DNA of 64,000 bases from Bacillota bacterium (lineage in GTDB: Bacteria; Bacillota; UBA4882; UBA8346): assembly GCA_023410535.1 (NCBI GenBank), contig JAEYPR010000032.1:62001-126000 (forward strand), given 5' to 3'. The notes under the pieces were generated by a model. It searched no databases. It had not been told where the DNA came from and saw only the letters and a program-made list of their open reading frames with translations. How positions within the stretch are numbered: the first letter of the stretch is position 1; each line of letters begins with the position of its first letter. Shown in pieces: positions 41,550 through 50,338 of the stretch. Position numbers and translations under genes: made by a program.

Positions 41550-42035
41550 ATGGCGGGAATAACGTATGTTATCAGACGAATTGGCCCAGCCGACCGCCAC
41601 TTCGCCCGGCAAGCGATTCTCAATATTAAACACCATAGTATGCCGAGAGCGGCCAACGACTTTGACGACGCTTATCTGGCAAAGTTGTTGACCCTTGCGG
41701 AGCTTTGTTTTTTGGTGGCAGTCACCGAGGAGACGGTGGTTGGTTTTTTAATCGCCTATCGGCTCCCGCGGGTTGATCGCCTGCAAAATATGATGTTTCT
41801 TTATGAAATCGAAGTGGCGGCCGCGTATCAAAAAAAAGGAATTGGCACCGGATTGATCAATACGCTAAAATTAATCTGCCGGAATGAGCAGATTATGAAA
41901 GTATGGGTGCCGACGCACCGTTCGAATACGGCGGCAGTCAATTTATATAAGAAAACCGGCGGCCAGGAAGACGGGGACGGGGAGATGGTCTCCTTTACGT
42001 ATTATCCGCCGTTCGTCGATATTGAGGGAGTTTGA
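41550..42035 (+). CDS. GNAT acetyltransferase
   Basis: 161-aa GNAT with the acetyl-CoA loop in AAAYQKKGIGTGLI and the C-terminal motif VPTHRSNTAAVNLYKKTGG. The overall look, including LYEIEVAAAYQ, recalls the AAC(3)-I/aminoglycoside acetyltransferase group, but a protein or small-molecule target is just as possible. ATG 41550 has AGGAG upstream overlapping the kinase stop, so the two are co-transcribed. Confidence 0.78.
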   Translation: MAGITYVIRRIGPADRHFARQAILNIKHHSMPRAANDFDDAYLAKLLTLAELCFLVAVTEETVVGFLIAYRLPRVDRLQNMMFLYEIEVAAAYQKKGIGTGLINTLKLICRNEQIMKVWVPTHRSNTAAVNLYKKTGGQEDGDGEMVSFTYYPPFVDIEGV

Positions 42036-42406
42036 TGATTCGGATCTGTTATATCGTTGGGAATCATCACATGATGGCGCGGATCAACGGTTTCGACTTT
42101 CAAGTCCAGTGGGAAGTGGGAAGCGGATAGGTTGGATAATCTAAAATAAGCCGCTAAAAACAATCCCCATCCCAACCTGCTCCGGACGAGTGAAGCAAAC
42201 TTTAAAACTGAAACTGGGCGAAGGTTAGCAGAACATGAATTGTTGGAAGGTAAATAAGATAAGCAGTTAAATTTTGTCTTTTTTCAGGTGCGTAGCGGTA
42301 ACTAGCGTGGACGACTACCTAGCAAATAACTTCGACTTCAATGCAATCCCTTGCCCTTTAAAGGGGCGAGGGGTCGCATTTTGACCTCTATGGGTGATAA
42401 CTACGA
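42036..42406. other. Gene-free spacer with hairpin
   Basis: A 31-codon frame begins in the TGATG overlap at 42035 and ends at 42130, but its sequence matches nothing I know. The main feature is a long imperfect palindrome at 42340-42381 centred on CCCTTTAAAGGG. It may end the minus-strand P-loop kinase transcript, although no T-run is seen. Confidence 0.45.
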
Positions 42407-42901
42407 TTACTTATTAATCACCGATAGGATCTTCATTACGGTTTCGGCGACGGATAGCTGGGTGTTGTCAATCTTAATCGTGTCCATGGTTTCATACAAT
42501 TTCAACCGATCGAGACTGGGTTCAATCTTGGCCTGACCGCGATTGTCAGCCGCCATCCGTAACCGTAATGCCATCTCGGAACAGGTCAGGGTGATCTTGT
42601 ATAATTTGAAATCGAGACCTTTCAAGGGTTTGAGCAGGGTGTCAAAGATCGATTCCTGATGGATCACCCAATTGAAAAGGATGTATTCATACGATGAATT
42701 TGTCAGGAAGTTCCGGAGCAGGTGAGTGATATTGTCCTCGACCATCCGGCAATTTTCGTCGTTCACCACAAACGGATTCATCATCCAGCACCAATCGCCG
42801 TCCAGCCAGACCGAGGGCTGCAAGTAGCGGTTGAGCTCGCGGCAGACCGTTGATTTCCCGACACCCATGGTGCCATTGATCATAATTAATTTCTTCGACA
42901 T
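42407..42901 (-). CDS. Small P-loop kinase-like protein
   Basis: 164-aa AAA/adenylate-kinase-like protein with Walker A NGTMGVGKST (residues 9-18) and a Walker-B-like hydrophobic strand YILFNWV. It resembles small nucleotide or sugar kinases and chloramphenicol-phosphotransferase-like proteins of Bacillota. Substrate unknown. ATG 42901 has AAGGAG upstream. Confidence 0.78.
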   Translation of the reverse strand: MSKKLIMINGTMGVGKSTVCRELNRYLQPSVWLDGDWCWMMNPFVVNDENCRMVEDNITHLLRNFLTNSSYEYILFNWVIHQESIFDTLLKPLKGLDFKLYKITLTCSEMALRLRMAADNRGQAKIEPSLDRLKLYETMDTIKIDNTQLSVAETVMKILSVINK

Positions 42902-43151
42902 AGGGACTCCTTACGTTAATTGTTGCTTCGGAAATAAATACGATTATACACAGGGGACTGGGAACATTCAACGTTAGGATGGCAAATCCTGTGTTAAGTT
43001 TTGTTTAAATGGGCTTTTTACTGGCGGATGCGATAAACTGGCGAAACGGGGCTTTTTCGGGCGGCAAATTGTTGTTTCCAGAATAAAGGGAAAGCCGACT
43101 CGCTGTTGAAAACATGAGGTGGGACTTAGTGATTTGAAAGAGGTATCCGAT

Positions 43152-43490
43152 ATGTCGATTTTTCCACCGCCGGTACTGCAATTGCCTGAGGCGGACATTC
43201 CGTTGCCCGGTGTTACCGCCTATTTATCCCAAGGAAGCTCCCAGCAGATTATCTTCATGGAATTTGGCGCCGATCTGGATTTGCCGGAACATTCCCACGC
43301 GGCCCAGTGGGGAGTGGTGTTGGAAGGCCGGATCGATTTGACCATCGCCGGGGTTCCGCAAAGTTTCCGCAAAGGGGATCGTTATTACATCCCGGCCGGA
43401 GCAAAACACTCTGGGAAGATTTATGCCGGATATGCCGATATGACCTACTTCGACCAAGCGGACCGCTATCCGGTGAAAGAGAGAGGTTGA
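43152..43490 (+). CDS. Cupin-domain protein
   Basis: 112-aa single cupin. Motif 1 region is LPEHSHAAQWGVVLEGRIDLTI (metal ligands His, His and Glu-like Gln position) and motif 2 RYYIPAGAKHSG. Role unknown: sugar isomerase-like or regulatory metal-binding protein. ATG 43152 is favoured by AGAGGT upstream; GTG 43119 is alternative. It ends 5 bp before the gpsA-like start. Confidence 0.78.
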   Translation: MSIFPPPVLQLPEADIPLPGVTAYLSQGSSQQIIFMEFGADLDLPEHSHAAQWGVVLEGRIDLTIAGVPQSFRKGDRYYIPAGAKHSGKIYAGYADMTYFDQADRYPVKERG

Positions 43491-43495
43491 CCCGG

Positions 43496-44455
43496 TTGCG
43501 TATCACGGTTTTAGGTTGTGGCCGCTGGGGGAGTTTTTTAGCATGGTATGCCGGCAAAAACGGGCATCAAGCCTGTTTATGGGGGCGCGAGGGTTCCGAG
43601 AGCTTGGCGGAGCTGCGGGAGTCGCGCGCTAACGAATATCTCCAGTTGCCGCGAAACGTGGCGTTAACCGCTTCGCTCCCCGAAGCGATGGGTGGCGCCG
43701 AATTAGTGCTCATCGCCATCGGAGCCCAACATTTACGGGAATTTGCCCGTCAGCTCAGTCCCTATGTCTGTCCGGAAAAGGCCTTTGTTTTGTGCATGAA
43801 GGGCTTGGAAGCGCGGACCGGGAAACGTTTGACTCAAGTTTTTACCGAAGCGACCGGCGCTAGCGCCAATCTGGCGATCTGGGCGGGCCCCGGCCATGTG
43901 CAGGATTTCATCCGCGGCATTCCTAATTGTATGGTCATTGGATCCCAAAGCATCGAGTTGACCCGGCGTTTGGTTGAGGCGTTGGGCAGCGAGTTGATCC
44001 GGTTTTATTACGGTCAGGATTTGATCGGTAATGAACTCGGTGCGGCGGCTAAAAATGTGATTGGCATCGCCGCCGGAATGTTGGATGGACTTGGTTACAC
44101 CAGTTTAAAAGGGGCGCTGATGGCCCGGGGCGCCCGGGAGATCGCCCGCTTGGTCCGGGCAATGGGCGGCAATGAACTGACGGTTTACGGACTGAGCCAC
44201 TTAGGTGATTATGAGGCAACCTTGTTTTCACCGCATAGTCATAACCGGCGGTACGGCGAAGCCTGGGTCCGCCAAGAACCCTTTGCCAAATTGGCGGAAG
44301 GGGTGGCGACGATTCGGGCGTTACGGATGTTGTCTGAACATCATGAAGTCGATTTGCCGATTTGTAACGCCTTATATCAAGTTCTCAACGAAGGGGAGAA
44401 TCCCCGGGAATCTTTATTGACGCTCTTTTTACGACCGGTAAAGTTCGAATTTTAA
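43496..44455 (+). CDS. gpsA: NAD(P)-dependent glycerol-3-phosphate dehydrogenase-like protein
   Basis: 319-aa GpsA-family enzyme (dihydroxyacetone phosphate to sn-glycerol-3-phosphate for phospholipid synthesis). N-terminal ITVLGCGRWGSFLA is the dinucleotide loop (usually GxGxWG). Catalytic Lys is in ELGAAAKNVIGIAAG. The usual substrate loop NRRYGEAW is present. TTG 43496 is the likely start (TTG 43487 is possible). The gene follows the cupin with overlapping ribosome binding and stop. If a housekeeping gpsA exists elsewhere this may be a paralogue. Confidence 0.85.
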   Translation: MRITVLGCGRWGSFLAWYAGKNGHQACLWGREGSESLAELRESRANEYLQLPRNVALTASLPEAMGGAELVLIAIGAQHLREFARQLSPYVCPEKAFVLCMKGLEARTGKRLTQVFTEATGASANLAIWAGPGHVQDFIRGIPNCMVIGSQSIELTRRLVEALGSELIRFYYGQDLIGNELGAAAKNVIGIAAGMLDGLGYTSLKGALMARGAREIARLVRAMGGNELTVYGLSHLGDYEATLFSPHSHNRRYGEAWVRQEPFAKLAEGVATIRALRMLSEHHEVDLPICNALYQVLNEGENPRESLLTLFLRPVKFEF

Positions 44456-44795
44456 TTCGAGTTAAGTAAAAAACCCAGTGTAGACTGAGGTTTTTTATTT
44501 TTTTACGAACATCTTTTTTCGAGATATAGGAAAAGTTTAGCTAAAAGGGGATAATCGTAATAATTGGCAAAAAATGCATATATTCGGTAAAAAAGAGCAA
44601 ACGATGTGACATCAATTGGCGGAAAAATAAGTTATAATGAAATTAATGTTGACGATTTATGTATCCATATTTCTATTAAATGGATAAATTACACGGCGTT
44701 TTAGCGGCGGAAAGGAGTGGATATACCGGCGTCAAACGGACATGCCGGGTGAGCGATATAAGTAGAAATCAATCAAAGAAAACGGGGGTAGTGTT
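44456..44795. other. Spacer before pectate lyase 1
   Basis: Starts with a terminator (44468-44497). The rest is AT-rich to about 44690 with TATAAT at 44634-44639, followed by a GC-richer 5' leader (44695-44790). No gene is seen. A possible short stem (CCGGCG...CCGGG) lies at 44727-44750. I do not recognise a riboswitch. Confidence 0.5.
44468..44497 (+). terminator. Terminator of cupin-gpsA operon
   Basis: AAAAAACCCAGT pairs with ACTGAGGTTTTTT, one bulged base, around GTAG. Confidence 0.8.
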
Positions 44796-46787
44796 GTGTT
44801 TAAAAAGGCATGGAATTTAGGGATGATCGGAATCATTGTTTTTGCGGTAATCTTGTTGATGGCGCATCATACGATTCAGGCCGCGACATTATTAACCGAT
44901 GACTTCGAGGACGGCAATTCAACCGGCTGGAGTACCTCGGGCGGTTCCTGGTCGGTGGTTACCGACGGCAATAAGGTCTACAAGCAATCAAGCACTTCGG
45001 CGACAACGCACGCTTATACCGGGACGGCGTCTTGGGCAAATTATGCAATTCAAGCCCGGGCCAAAGCGTTAAGTTTTAACGGAACTGACCGTATTTTCGG
45101 TCTGTGCGGCCGTTTCCAAAGTTCGAGCAACTACTATTACATGACATTAAGTAACGCCAACAAATTGGAATTACGCAAGAAAATCAGCGGTAACATCACC
45201 GTGTTGGCCACGAAGAGCTTTACTGTTCAGACTGGAACATGGTATACCTTGAAACTGGATTTGACCGGTACGACCATTCAAGCTTATGTTAATGGCAACT
45301 TGGAATTAACCGCGACGGACTCAAGCATTGCCGCAGGGAAAGTCGGATTTACCACACTCAACACCAGTGCCGAATTTGATGATGTCAGCGTAACCGATAC
45401 GGCACCGGCCAATACCGCCACACCAACGGCGACAGCTAAGGCAACCGCAACTCCGACTGCAACCGTGAAAGTCACAGCAACTCCGACACCGACGTCTACC
45501 TCAACAGTGACAGCATCACCCACCGCAACACCAGTAGTTACACCTACTCCAACCCAAGCTCCGGTAGCGGGCGCATATTATGTAGCGCCGTTCGGTAATG
45601 ATAGCAACCCGGGTACTTTTGCGCTACCTTTTTATAACCTTTCTAAAGCTGTAGAGGTTGGTGCAGCCCCCGGTAGTACGATTTATATGAGAGGCGGTAC
45701 ATATAATTACAACACTACCATTGTTCTTTCCAAATCCGGTACCGCAGCAGCTCCGATCAATCTTCTGGCATATTCGGGCGAGAAACCGGTTTTGAATTAT
45801 TCAACCCAACCTTATGGATCAGCCAATCGAGGCATTTTAGTAACCGGAAATTATTGGAATTTCATCGGCTTGGAAATCTGTTACGCTGGCGACAACGGTG
45901 TGAAGGTGGAAGGCAGTCACCTGCGCTTCGAACGCTGCGTCTTCCATCACAACGGCGATAGCGGCATGCAGATCGGTTTTGGTCATCCCGACTCGAATCC
46001 AGGCGGTCTACTCGCGGCGTTCATTGAAGTGATCAACTGCGATTCCTATCGTAACTACGATTCAGACAATCGTGGCTCTGACGCGGATGGCTTTGCGGCG
46101 AAGATGCACTGCGGCCAAGGTATCGTCTTCCGCGGCTGCCGTTCATGGGAAAACTCCGACGACGGCTGGGATCTCTTCGAAACCGACTATAGTGTCCGCA
46201 TCGAAAACTGCTGGACCTGGGGCAACGGTAACGGCGCGCTTTTCCCCGGCAGCGGTTCGTTCCAGGGCAACGGTAACGGCTTCAAGCTCGGTGGCGACGG
46301 TGCCGGCGGCGCTTCACGGGGCACGCATTACCTCCTGCACTGCGTGTCGTTTAACAACAAGTACAAGAGCAACGCCCAAGGCATCACAAACAACAGCCAC
46401 AAGGACGGCCTGGTCATCGACCACTGCCTCTCGTTCTCGAACGGGACGAGCGCTTACAACTACTTCATTGAGGGTGGCATCAACAGCGGTAAAAGCAACC
46501 AACTTCGCAATTGCGTAAGCTTCGCGCGGGGCACGAACCCTACCGGTGTCTCGTTCGATGGTGACGTAATCTCGAACAACTGCTCCTGGACCTTGCCGGT
46601 CACGGCAGATGCCAATGACTTTGGCGACCTTACGGAAGCTGCGGCGATCGCTTCTCGTCAGGCCGATGGCAGCCTGCCCACCGGCTTCGCCCGCCTCGTC
46701 GCTGGCAGCGATCTCATCGACAAGGGTATCAACATCGGAGAGCCCTACAAAGGCGCTGCCCCGGATCTCGGTGCAATGGAGTATTAA
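44796..46787 (+). CDS. Secreted pectate lyase, PL9 family, copy 1
   Basis: Extracellular pectin-degrading enzyme (663 aa). Signal or anchor residues 7-29. Residues about 31-203 are a jelly-roll/LamG-like (DUF1080-type) domain. Residues about 205-258 are a Thr/Pro/Ala linker (T-A-T-P repeats). Residues 260-663 are a right-handed beta-helix of the PL9 type, with calcium-site-like GSDADGFAAKMH (whose Lys is the probable catalytic base) and NSDDGWDLFE. GTG 44796 has GGGGGT upstream. It is a tandem paralogue of the next gene. From about 45895 to the end codon choice shifts to C-ending codons. Confidence 0.85.
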   Translation: MFKKAWNLGMIGIIVFAVILLMAHHTIQAATLLTDDFEDGNSTGWSTSGGSWSVVTDGNKVYKQSSTSATTHAYTGTASWANYAIQARAKALSFNGTDRIFGLCGRFQSSSNYYYMTLSNANKLELRKKISGNITVLATKSFTVQTGTWYTLKLDLTGTTIQAYVNGNLELTATDSSIAAGKVGFTTLNTSAEFDDVSVTDTAPANTATPTATAKATATPTATVKVTATPTPTSTSTVTASPTATPVVTPTPTQAPVAGAYYVAPFGNDSNPGTFALPFYNLSKAVEVGAAPGSTIYMRGGTYNYNTTIVLSKSGTAAAPINLLAYSGEKPVLNYSTQPYGSANRGILVTGNYWNFIGLEICYAGDNGVKVEGSHLRFERCVFHHNGDSGMQIGFGHPDSNPGGLLAAFIEVINCDSYRNYDSDNRGSDADGFAAKMHCGQGIVFRGCRSWENSDDGWDLFETDYSVRIENCWTWGNGNGALFPGSGSFQGNGNGFKLGGDGAGGASRGTHYLLHCVSFNNKYKSNAQGITNNSHKDGLVIDHCLSFSNGTSAYNYFIEGGINSGKSNQLRNCVSFARGTNPTGVSFDGDVISNNCSWTLPVTADANDFGDLTEAAAIASRQADGSLPTGFARLVAGSDLIDKGINIGEPYKGAAPDLGAMEY

Positions 46788-46813
46788 GAGTAAGAATTAA
46801 TGATTTCATATAG

Positions 46814-46847
46814 AGCGCTGGTCTTCGACCAGCGTTCTAAGTTTTTT
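46814..46847 (+). terminator. Terminator of pectate lyase 1
   Basis: CGCTGGTC and GACCAGCG pair around TTC, followed by TTCTAAGTTTTTT. Confidence 0.75.
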
Positions 46848-47070
46848 ATGCGTCCGGCATGGGCGATAACCAGGCCGTGAGCGCCGCAGGCGCAAGCCGT
46901 TATGGGCTTGGGTCGATTAGGGAGAGTTCTGAAAATTTGAAAATCGGATGAAAACAAACATGTGTTAGGTTATAATGGAAGTTGAGGAAAAAAATCCTAA
47001 AACTTATCCTTGAGAGGTGGTTTGGGAACGAACTTGGGGTAAATAAATCAAAAAAGAGGAGGAATTGTGA

Positions 47071-49023
47071 ATGTCCAAAGCCAAAATGATGCAGTTCGGT
47101 ACGTGGTCGGGTGTGTTCCTGGTTGTAATGTTGTTGATACTGGCGTACTACCCAATTCAAGCCGCCGTGTTGTTTAGCGAAGATTTTGAGGACGGCAACT
47201 TCAACGGTTGGAGTACTTCCGGCGGGTCCTGGTCGGTGGTGACCGACGGCACCAAAGTTGACAAACAGTCCAGCGTTTCCGCGAATGCTCACACCTACAC
47301 CGGGACAGCGACCTGGTCCAATTACACTGTAAAAGCCCGGGTGAAATTGCTCAGTTTTAACGGCACTGACCGTCCGGTCGGTCTCTGTGCCCGGTTTCAA
47401 AGCTCCAGTAATTTTTATGCCCTAACCGTAAGCAATGCCAATAAATTGGAGATTCGCAAGAAGGCTAGCGGCAGTTTTACCACGTTGGCGTCGAAAGCTT
47501 ATACGGCACAAACCGGGACTTGGTATGACTTCAAGTTGGTGGTCAACGGCAGCAACATTACGGCCTATGTGAATGATGTTTTGGAATTGACCGCCAGTGA
47601 TAGTTCCTTTGCAACCGGTAGAATCGGTTTTATGACAGTTAACGCCAGCGCGGAGTTTGATGATGTCAGTGTGGAAGATATTAGCGCCGCCACCCCGACT
47701 CCAACTGCGACGGCGACCGCCACCCCGACCCCAACCGCAACTAGACCGGGGGATAATACGCCGACTCCAACCCCGACCCAGAACGTTGCCTCCGGTTATT
47801 ATGTGGCTCCGTTCGGCAACGATAGCAATCCCGGCACCTTTGCCCAACCGTATTACAGTTTGGCCAAGGCAGTTGCGGTTGCGACGGCCGGTGACGCCAT
47901 CTATCTCCGGGGCGGAACCTATAACTATTCCGCGACGATTAACCTGAGCCAATCCGGAACGGCGTCCGCGCCAATCAGAATCTGGGCCTTCCCCGGCGAA
48001 CTGCCGGTCTTGAATTACTCCAGTCAGCCGTATGGTGCCAATAACCGGGGCATCAATTTAACCGGTAGTTACTGGCATCTTAAAGGCTTAGAGATCTGTT
48101 ACGCCGGTGACAATGGTCTTAAGATTGAAGGGAATAACAACACGATTGAACAGTGCGTCTTTCATCATAACGGCGATTCTGGAGTGCAATTGGGATTCGG
48201 TCACACCACCGCTAACCCCGACGGTCAACTTTGCGCCAATAATTTGATTCTCAATTGTGATTCTTACCTCAACTTCGATTTTGACAACATGGGTAGTGAT
48301 GCCGATGGTTTCGCTTGTAAGATGCATAACGGCAAAGGCAATGTCTTCCGGGGCTGCCGCTCCTGGCGGAACTCCGATGACGGCTGGGATCTCTTTGAGA
48401 CCGATTGGCCGGTTATCATCGAAAATTGCTGGACTTGGCATAACGGGGATAAAACCGACTTTGACGCCATCTATCTGGCAAAGATGGGTAAAACCATGAG
48501 TTCTTTCCAGGGCAACGGCAACGGTTTTAAGCTTGGCGGTAACGGTACCGGCGGTAGTTCCAAGGGAACCCATGAAGTCCGAAATTGCGTCTCATTTGAT
48601 AACAACTTCAAGTCCAAAAAAGGGTTTGACCAAAACAGCCATAAGGGCGGAGTCATCCTGTATAACTGTACTGCGTTTGGAAACGGCTATAACTATATGT
48701 TTGAGGACTCCGCTTCATCCCCGGCGCAGAACATTTTCAAGAACAATGTCGCCTTTGCTTGTAAAGGTTCATTGGATCATGAGTTTAATTCCGGCGCGAT
48801 TCTTGATCACAACAGTTGGGATTTGGCGGTCACTGCCGATAGCGCTGATTTCTTGAGTTTGAGCGAGGATCTGGCCAAAGCGGCCCGTCAAGCCGACGGT
48901 GGTTTGCCCAATAACGATTTTGCCAAATTGGCGGCAGGCAGCGATCTAATCGACAAAGGCGTCAATGTCGGACTGCCATACTTGGGAGCAGCGCCGGATT
49001 TGGGCGCGTTTGAACGGCAATAG
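47071..49023 (+). CDS. Secreted pectate lyase, PL9 family, copy 2
   Basis: 650-aa paralogue of copy 1 with the same order: signal peptide, LamG-like domain (about 32-204), P/T linker (about 205-240), PL9 beta-helix (about 242-650) with GSDADGFACKMH and NSDDGWDLFE. ATG 47071 has AGGAGGAAT upstream. It has a 15-17 residue insert near NGDKTDFDAIYLAKMG that copy 1 lacks. Its codon use is uniform, unlike copy 1. It has its own terminator. Confidence 0.86.
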   Translation: MSKAKMMQFGTWSGVFLVVMLLILAYYPIQAAVLFSEDFEDGNFNGWSTSGGSWSVVTDGTKVDKQSSVSANAHTYTGTATWSNYTVKARVKLLSFNGTDRPVGLCARFQSSSNFYALTVSNANKLEIRKKASGSFTTLASKAYTAQTGTWYDFKLVVNGSNITAYVNDVLELTASDSSFATGRIGFMTVNASAEFDDVSVEDISAATPTPTATATATPTPTATRPGDNTPTPTPTQNVASGYYVAPFGNDSNPGTFAQPYYSLAKAVAVATAGDAIYLRGGTYNYSATINLSQSGTASAPIRIWAFPGELPVLNYSSQPYGANNRGINLTGSYWHLKGLEICYAGDNGLKIEGNNNTIEQCVFHHNGDSGVQLGFGHTTANPDGQLCANNLILNCDSYLNFDFDNMGSDADGFACKMHNGKGNVFRGCRSWRNSDDGWDLFETDWPVIIENCWTWHNGDKTDFDAIYLAKMGKTMSSFQGNGNGFKLGGNGTGGSSKGTHEVRNCVSFDNNFKSKKGFDQNSHKGGVILYNCTAFGNGYNYMFEDSASSPAQNIFKNNVAFACKGSLDHEFNSGAILDHNSWDLAVTADSADFLSLSEDLAKAARQADGGLPNNDFAKLAAGSDLIDKGVNVGLPYLGAAPDLGAFERQ

Positions 49024-49038
49024 TTGAATGATTGGTTG

Positions 49039-49088
49039 AAGGGGCTGCCGCTAACTACCGTTTGGTAGTTTTGCGACAGCCCCTTTTT
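49039..49088 (+). terminator. Two-part terminator after pectate lyase 2
   Basis: AAGGGGCTG (49039-49047) pairs with CAGCCCCTT (49077-49085), with inner AACTACC/GGTAGTT, and a T-run. Confidence 0.88.
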
Positions 49089-49216
49089 ATTATGGTAAAG
49101 TGCGATTGATGGCAGGAAAAGGTTGATCAAAGGCGAAGTGAACTTTGGAATACCGGGAAAAGGAGCCCCAATGAACTTGTTGGTGCAATTTTGGCATTAA
49201 GAAAGAAGATGTTGCG

Positions 49217-50287
49217 ATGGATAAGACTGCAATCACGGTTGCGACGTACGACAAAGTGGCTGTCAACTACGCCCGGAAGTTTATGGATTTGAGTCTCTAT
49301 CGGGAGACGGTTGAGTATTTCGGTGATCGGATTGATCCCAAGGGGCGGGTGCTGGATTTGGCTTGCGGTCCCGGGAATATCGCCCAATTTTTATTGAATC
49401 GAAGCCCGGAACTGAAATGGACCGGGTTGGACCTCTCGACAGAGATGATCAAAATCGCCCGTGCTGCGCTGCCGCAAGCCGAGTTTTTGGTTCGGGACAT
49501 CCGGACCCCGGGTTATCCGGCGTTTTTTTTTGAGGCGGTGGTAGCTTCGTTCGCCTTGCCTTATCTCGACGATCGCGAGGCGCTGGATTTCATCGCCACG
49601 ATCGGACGCATCGTTAAGCCGGACGGATTGATCTATCTTAGTTGCATGGAGGGGAAAGAGAGCCGGTATGAAACTGCCAGTTTCAGCGCAGGCAATCTGA
49701 TTTATCTCAACTATTTTAGCGAGGTTTTTCTGCGGGAGGCCTTTGCGACGAACGGATTGGAGATTGTCAAACTGTTCAAACAAGATTATCCCGAACCGGA
49801 CGGCTCAGTGACCCTGGATTTGGTCTTCATTTTACGGAAAAAAACGATCGTTGAGGATGTGGCCGTTGATTACCTGGTCTTCACCGCGGCAGATTGCCGG
49901 GAAACACTCGAATTTTGGTCCGTTGTTCCCGGATTGAAACTGTGGCCGGAAGGGGAGGATTCGCCGGAGGCGATCAAGCATTTTATCAATCGTAATCCCG
50001 GCTTGAGCTTTATCGCCCGTCAAAACGGCAGAATCGTTGGGGCGCTGCTTTGCGGCCATGATGGACGCCGCGGCTCAATTTACCACCTGGCGGTTGCGCC
50101 CCAAGCTCGATTCCGGGGAATCGGCAAGCAACTGCTCGAACTCTCCTTGGAACAATTGCGTCAGTCCGGGATTCGGAAATGTCGTTTGTTTGTTTTAGAA
50201 GGAAACCGGACCGCCGAATTATTTTATCACAAACTGGGGTGGCAAGCGGAGTCGGCAGCCCGGCCGTACGCCAAATCACTGTTTTAA
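49217..50287 (+). CDS. Methyltransferase-GNAT fusion protein
   Basis: 356 aa, two enzyme domains joined. Residues about 1-210 are a class I SAM methyltransferase (VLDLACGPGNIAQFLL motif I, LDLSTEM). Residues about 213-356 are a GNAT (LAVAPQARFRGIGKQLLE with the acetyl-CoA loop, NRTAELFYHKLGW). Two domains in one frame suggest one pathway that methylates and acetylates a substrate, which is unknown. ATG 49217 has AGAAAGAAG upstream. Confidence 0.82.
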   Translation: MDKTAITVATYDKVAVNYARKFMDLSLYRETVEYFGDRIDPKGRVLDLACGPGNIAQFLLNRSPELKWTGLDLSTEMIKIARAALPQAEFLVRDIRTPGYPAFFFEAVVASFALPYLDDREALDFIATIGRIVKPDGLIYLSCMEGKESRYETASFSAGNLIYLNYFSEVFLREAFATNGLEIVKLFKQDYPEPDGSVTLDLVFILRKKTIVEDVAVDYLVFTAADCRETLEFWSVVPGLKLWPEGEDSPEAIKHFINRNPGLSFIARQNGRIVGALLCGHDGRRGSIYHLAVAPQARFRGIGKQLLELSLEQLRQSGIRKCRLFVLEGNRTAELFYHKLGWQAESAARPYAKSLF

Positions 50288-50338
50288 GCGGGAAACCGCG
50301 TTGCTCCGGGGAACTACGGCGAAGCAACGGATTTTCGA

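Noticed and set aside
42035..42130. 31-codon frame overlapping the acetyltransferase stop (TGATG)
   Set aside because: Possible coupled small gene, but the peptide matches nothing and has no own ribosome binding site.
46848..47070. Possible riboswitch before pectate lyase 2 (GC-rich segment 46855-46915)
   Set aside because: It has short inverted blocks (GCGCCGCAGGCGC) but does not match c-di-GMP, SAM or other classes that I know.
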